A stretch of DNA of 8,123 bases. It comes from JBBRXZ01 sp038232415 (GTDB lineage Bacteria > Patescibacteriota > Saccharimonadia > Saccharimonadales > UBA4665). The stretch is from positions 1 to 8,123 of the forward strand of contig JBBSHY010000034.1 in the NCBI GenBank assembly GCA_038232415.1. Direction: 5' to 3'. Below, piece after piece: positions 6,489 through 8,123 of this stretch (positions are counted from its first letter, which is position 1; each line of letters opens with the position of its first letter). The position numbers and the translations under genes are program-made. Under the pieces are notes generated by a model. The model saw only the letters and a program-made list of their open reading frames with translations, had not been told where the DNA came from and searched no databases.

Positions 6489-7525
6489 GAGGTGCGCTCC
6501 GCTAGTCCCACAGCTACGCCAAACTGGTTAGATATAGCTAATAATTCATTCTGGCGTTCCTTACTAAATGTCACGTTCCGCCAGGCATTGCCAATCTCCA
6601 CATTTATACCGAATTTATTAGCCAGGTATAGCGGGAATTCGGGCATGACAGAGGCGCCACCGGTAACAACTATGCGCTCAATCTTTGAGTTCACGTAACG
6701 TGTGTGGAAATACTTAATAGATTTTTCTATTTCTGTCGTCAATAAGTCGATTGTACCGCTAATGGAATGGAATACTTGCCCTTCCAGTTTTTCGGTACTA
6801 AGCCCGAACCTAAAGACGAACTCTTCAGCCTGCTTTTCATCAATATTTAAGTTCTGGGTAGCCGCCTTGACAATTGCTTCGACCCCGTTAGCAATACTCC
6901 GGGTTAAATGCGCCGCGCCGCCCATCACTACAACGAGGTCGGTAGCCCGCCGTCCCACGTCCAGAAACAATTGACAGGAATTATCAGGCGTAGCCAATGC
7001 CCTGACCATAGCCAGGTTATCGGGCTCAAAAGCAATGACATTTAAACCGACCGATTCCAGCAGGTCGAGCCGTCCTTCAACAAACTTATTGGGTACGCTG
7101 CTTAGCAGGATCTCCTGCTTGGTTGTATCAGCCGGTGAGTCACCAATGAGCGCCCAGTCCATTTTGGATTCAGCCAGGGGGGTAGGAATAAGGGAGTCAG
7201 CTTGGTATTTTATGGCCTTTTTAAGCTCGCTGGCCGAAAGACGTTCCACGTCCGCCACGGTGGTAAAAACCCGGCTGGAGGGAATGCCCACAGCAACGTT
7301 CTTAGTACTGACATTGGCCTGCTTAACCAGTTGGGCGACCGTTTGGGCCAACTTTTGCTGATCGGCCTTGGAATCACTTAGGGCCAGCTTGCTTTCCAGC
7401 GGCACGTAAGCGTATTTAGCCAATGTTTTCGCCCCGCCGCTGCCACGCAGTTCCACCAGCCGGACCGCCGTGCTGCCAATATCAAGGCCAAAGAACTCAG
7501 ACGTGCCACCGGATAACAAGCTCAT
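6485..7525 (-). CDS. pilM: Pilus assembly protein PilM, actin-like ATP-binding protein
   Basis: This cytoplasmic protein of the FtsA/actin fold forms the inner ring of the alignment complex and binds the N-terminal peptide of PilN. The 346-residue length is normal. The nucleotide-binding signatures are in order: phosphate 1 FGLDIGSTAVRLVEL (12-26), phosphate 2 LFLDVGRRATDLVVV (186-200), and the adenosine motif IVVTGGASVMPEF (285-297). The PilM-type feature with EIEKSIKYF (265-273) lies between them. ATG is preceded by GAGGT six bases upstream, a clear ribosome binding site. It is the first gene after the extended -10 promoter at 7577-7585, and its stop overlaps the pilN start. It is clearly PilM rather than FtsA, since it is shorter and sits beside pilN. 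Confidence 0.96.
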   Translation of the reverse strand: MSLLSGGTSEFFGLDIGSTAVRLVELRGSGGAKTLAKYAYVPLESKLALSDSKADQQKLAQTVAQLVKQANVSTKNVAVGIPSSRVFTTVADVERLSASELKKAIKYQADSLIPTPLAESKMDWALIGDSPADTTKQEILLSSVPNKFVEGRLDLLESVGLNVIAFEPDNLAMVRALATPDNSCQLFLDVGRRATDLVVVMGGAAHLTRSIANGVEAIVKAATQNLNIDEKQAEEFVFRFGLSTEKLEGQVFHSISGTIDLLTTEIEKSIKYFHTRYVNSKIERIVVTGGASVMPEFPLYLANKFGINVEIGNAWRNVTFSKERQNELLAISNQFGVAVGLAERTS

Positions 7526-7576
7526 AGTCTAACCTCGATTGGATTGCTTCTCATATAATTCTTCTTCATCAGACGA

Positions 7577-7585
7577 ATTATAGCA
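7577..7585 (-). promoter_or_regulatory. Extended -10 promoter upstream of pilM
   Basis: The minus strand reads TGCTATAAT, a perfect TG-N extension followed by a perfect TATAAT. No good -35 box is present (CGGGCA at 17-base spacing), which is acceptable for extended -10 promoters. Transcription would start near 7570, giving a leader of about 45 bases. No later promoter is obvious until the pilC-pilin gap, so this probably drives pilM to pilC as one operon. Confidence 0.65.
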
Positions 7586-7657
7586 TAAGTACAATGAGCT
7601 GCCCGTTGCCTGTTACCGCTTGTATTCCCACCCATTTCTGCTATCTTTTCCTATTTA

Positions 7658-7673
7658 CTTTTTACCTTTTTAC
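7658..7673. repeat. Two tandem copies of an 8-base unit in the pilM upstream region
   Basis: CTTTTTAC occurs twice in a row (7658-7665 and 7666-7673). On the minus strand it is part of a purine-rich, A-rich tract (about 7640-7675) some 60-90 bases upstream of the -10 box. It could be a regulator site or only a simple A-rich spacer; at that distance it is too far for a classical UP element. No hairpin with a T run, and so no recognisable terminator, follows the upstream gene. Confidence 0.5.
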
Positions 7674-7690
7674 TAGTTACATTCATTGTA

Positions 7691-8123
7691 TCATAGCACC
7701 GGTGACAAACTGGTAATATATTCGGATGTGCCGTTTGATGGCCCTGAGGAGGGCGGTATACCGGCTGGTTGCTGGACAAGGAAAAGCTCAGGGCTAAAGT
7801 TAAAGATCTCTGCCGCGCAATCATAATGGGTCGTACTACCGCTATCACCGCAATTTCGGCCAGTGTTTTCTTTTAGCCGCTCCCCGCTTTCACTATTGCG
7901 CAGTGAGCCAAACGACCTCAGCAGATGGACTTTTTGGGCCACGAAGGCGCCGTTCACCACCAGTTGGCTTTTGCAACCATTAAGTAGATTATTTTCACCT
8001 ACGTAAGGATTCCCCGCAGGATCTACACAGGTGTATATACTACCGCCGGTCGCCCCATCCGGCTGGGCCACGTACATGCCGTCCAGCTGATGCACGTCCT
8101 TGTCTATATATATATTGCCCTTA
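7691..8123 (-). CDS. C-terminal part of a large, probably secreted protein of unknown function
   Basis: The reading frame is open from the window edge to TGA at 7691-7693, giving 143 residues. A GTG exists at 8093-8095, but in-frame codons continue upstream of it without a stop and it has no ribosome binding site, so the gene begins outside the window. Two stretches look like short beta-solenoid rungs: NIYIDKDVHQLDGMYVA (3-19) and LVVNGAFVAQKVHLLRSFGS (54-73). They share a V-H-x-L core. Four cysteines (32, 50, 91, 102) suggest disulfides and an extracellular location. The end has the pattern AAEIFNFSPEL (103-113) and a terminal ITSLSPVL. I associate this ending with large hypothetical proteins of Patescibacteria, but can name no domain or activity. 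It lies 165 bases upstream of pilM on the same strand. A pilus-associated surface role is only a guess. Confidence 0.8.
   Translation of the reverse strand, partial: KGNIYIDKDVHQLDGMYVAQPDGATGGSIYTCVDPAGNPYVGENNLLNGCKSQLVVNGAFVAQKVHLLRSFGSLRNSESGERLKENTGRNCGDSGSTTHYDCAAEIFNFSPELFLVQQPAGIPPSSGPSNGTSEYITSLSPVL

Noticed and set aside
7620..7700. Terminator after the upstream gene
   Set aside because: The only palindrome, CACCGGTG at the gene end, is short and has no following T run on the minus strand.
7651..7848. 65-codon minus-strand frame at the start of the pilM upstream region
   Set aside because: It overlaps the end of the upstream gene in another frame, has no ribosome binding site, and its sequence looks like out-of-frame translation.
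8093..8095. GTG as the start of the upstream gene
   Set aside because: The frame stays open and sequence-like up to the window edge, and the bases before the GTG contain no ribosome binding site; the gene is cut by the edge instead.

Overview
The window is one co-directional block on the minus strand that encodes a type IV pilus (T4P) machine. In transcription order (high to low coordinates) it reads: the 3' end of a large, probably secreted protein (7691-8123); pilM; pilN; pilO; a small one-helix membrane protein in the pilP position; pilB; pilT; pilC; a complete type IV pilin; and the 5' end of a second pilin, cut by the window edge at position 1. I see no RNA genes, CRISPR array or insertion sequence. 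No gap between genes exceeds 165 bases.

The likely source is a member of Patescibacteria/CPR, most plausibly Saccharibacteria (TM7). This is inferred from the compact pilMNO-(small)-pilBTC-pilin order, the style of the PilN and pilin sequences, and an upstream protein whose C-terminus resembles large hypothetical proteins I associate with that group. TGA is used as a stop (pilM, pilO, the upstream gene), which argues against the TGA-glycine code of SR1/Gracilibacteria. No pilQ secretin is seen, and the pilP-position protein has no room for a secretin-binding domain. That would fit a cell with a single membrane, but the window alone cannot prove it.

Region by region: (1) 1-694 holds the pilins. 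The first 119 bases are repeated perfectly at 499-617 and carry the same ribosome binding site, prepilin leader and first 30 codons of both pilins. A promoter-like sequence lies just outside the repeat, at 630-658. (2) 695-4827 encodes the inner-membrane platform PilC and two hexameric ATPases: PilT for retraction and PilB for extension. (3) 4839-7525 encodes the alignment subcomplex: cytoplasmic actin-like PilM, membrane proteins PilN and PilO, and the small PilP-position protein. Its genes are tightly coupled, with two ATGA stop/start overlaps. (4) 7526-7690 is an intergenic region with a near-ideal extended -10 promoter, probably driving pilM through pilC. (5) 7691-8123 is the C-terminal 143 residues of a cysteine-bearing, apparently extracellular protein of unknown function.

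Together the genes would build a dynamic pilus. PilM/N/O and the small protein assemble around PilC, PilB powers pilin polymerisation, PilT powers retraction, and the pilins form the fibre. The prepilin peptidase (PilD), needed to cut the visible leader, is not in the window. The points most worth following are the perfect duplication of the pilin 5' end, the reduced PilP-position protein, and a PilB without the family's usual four-cysteine zinc site.
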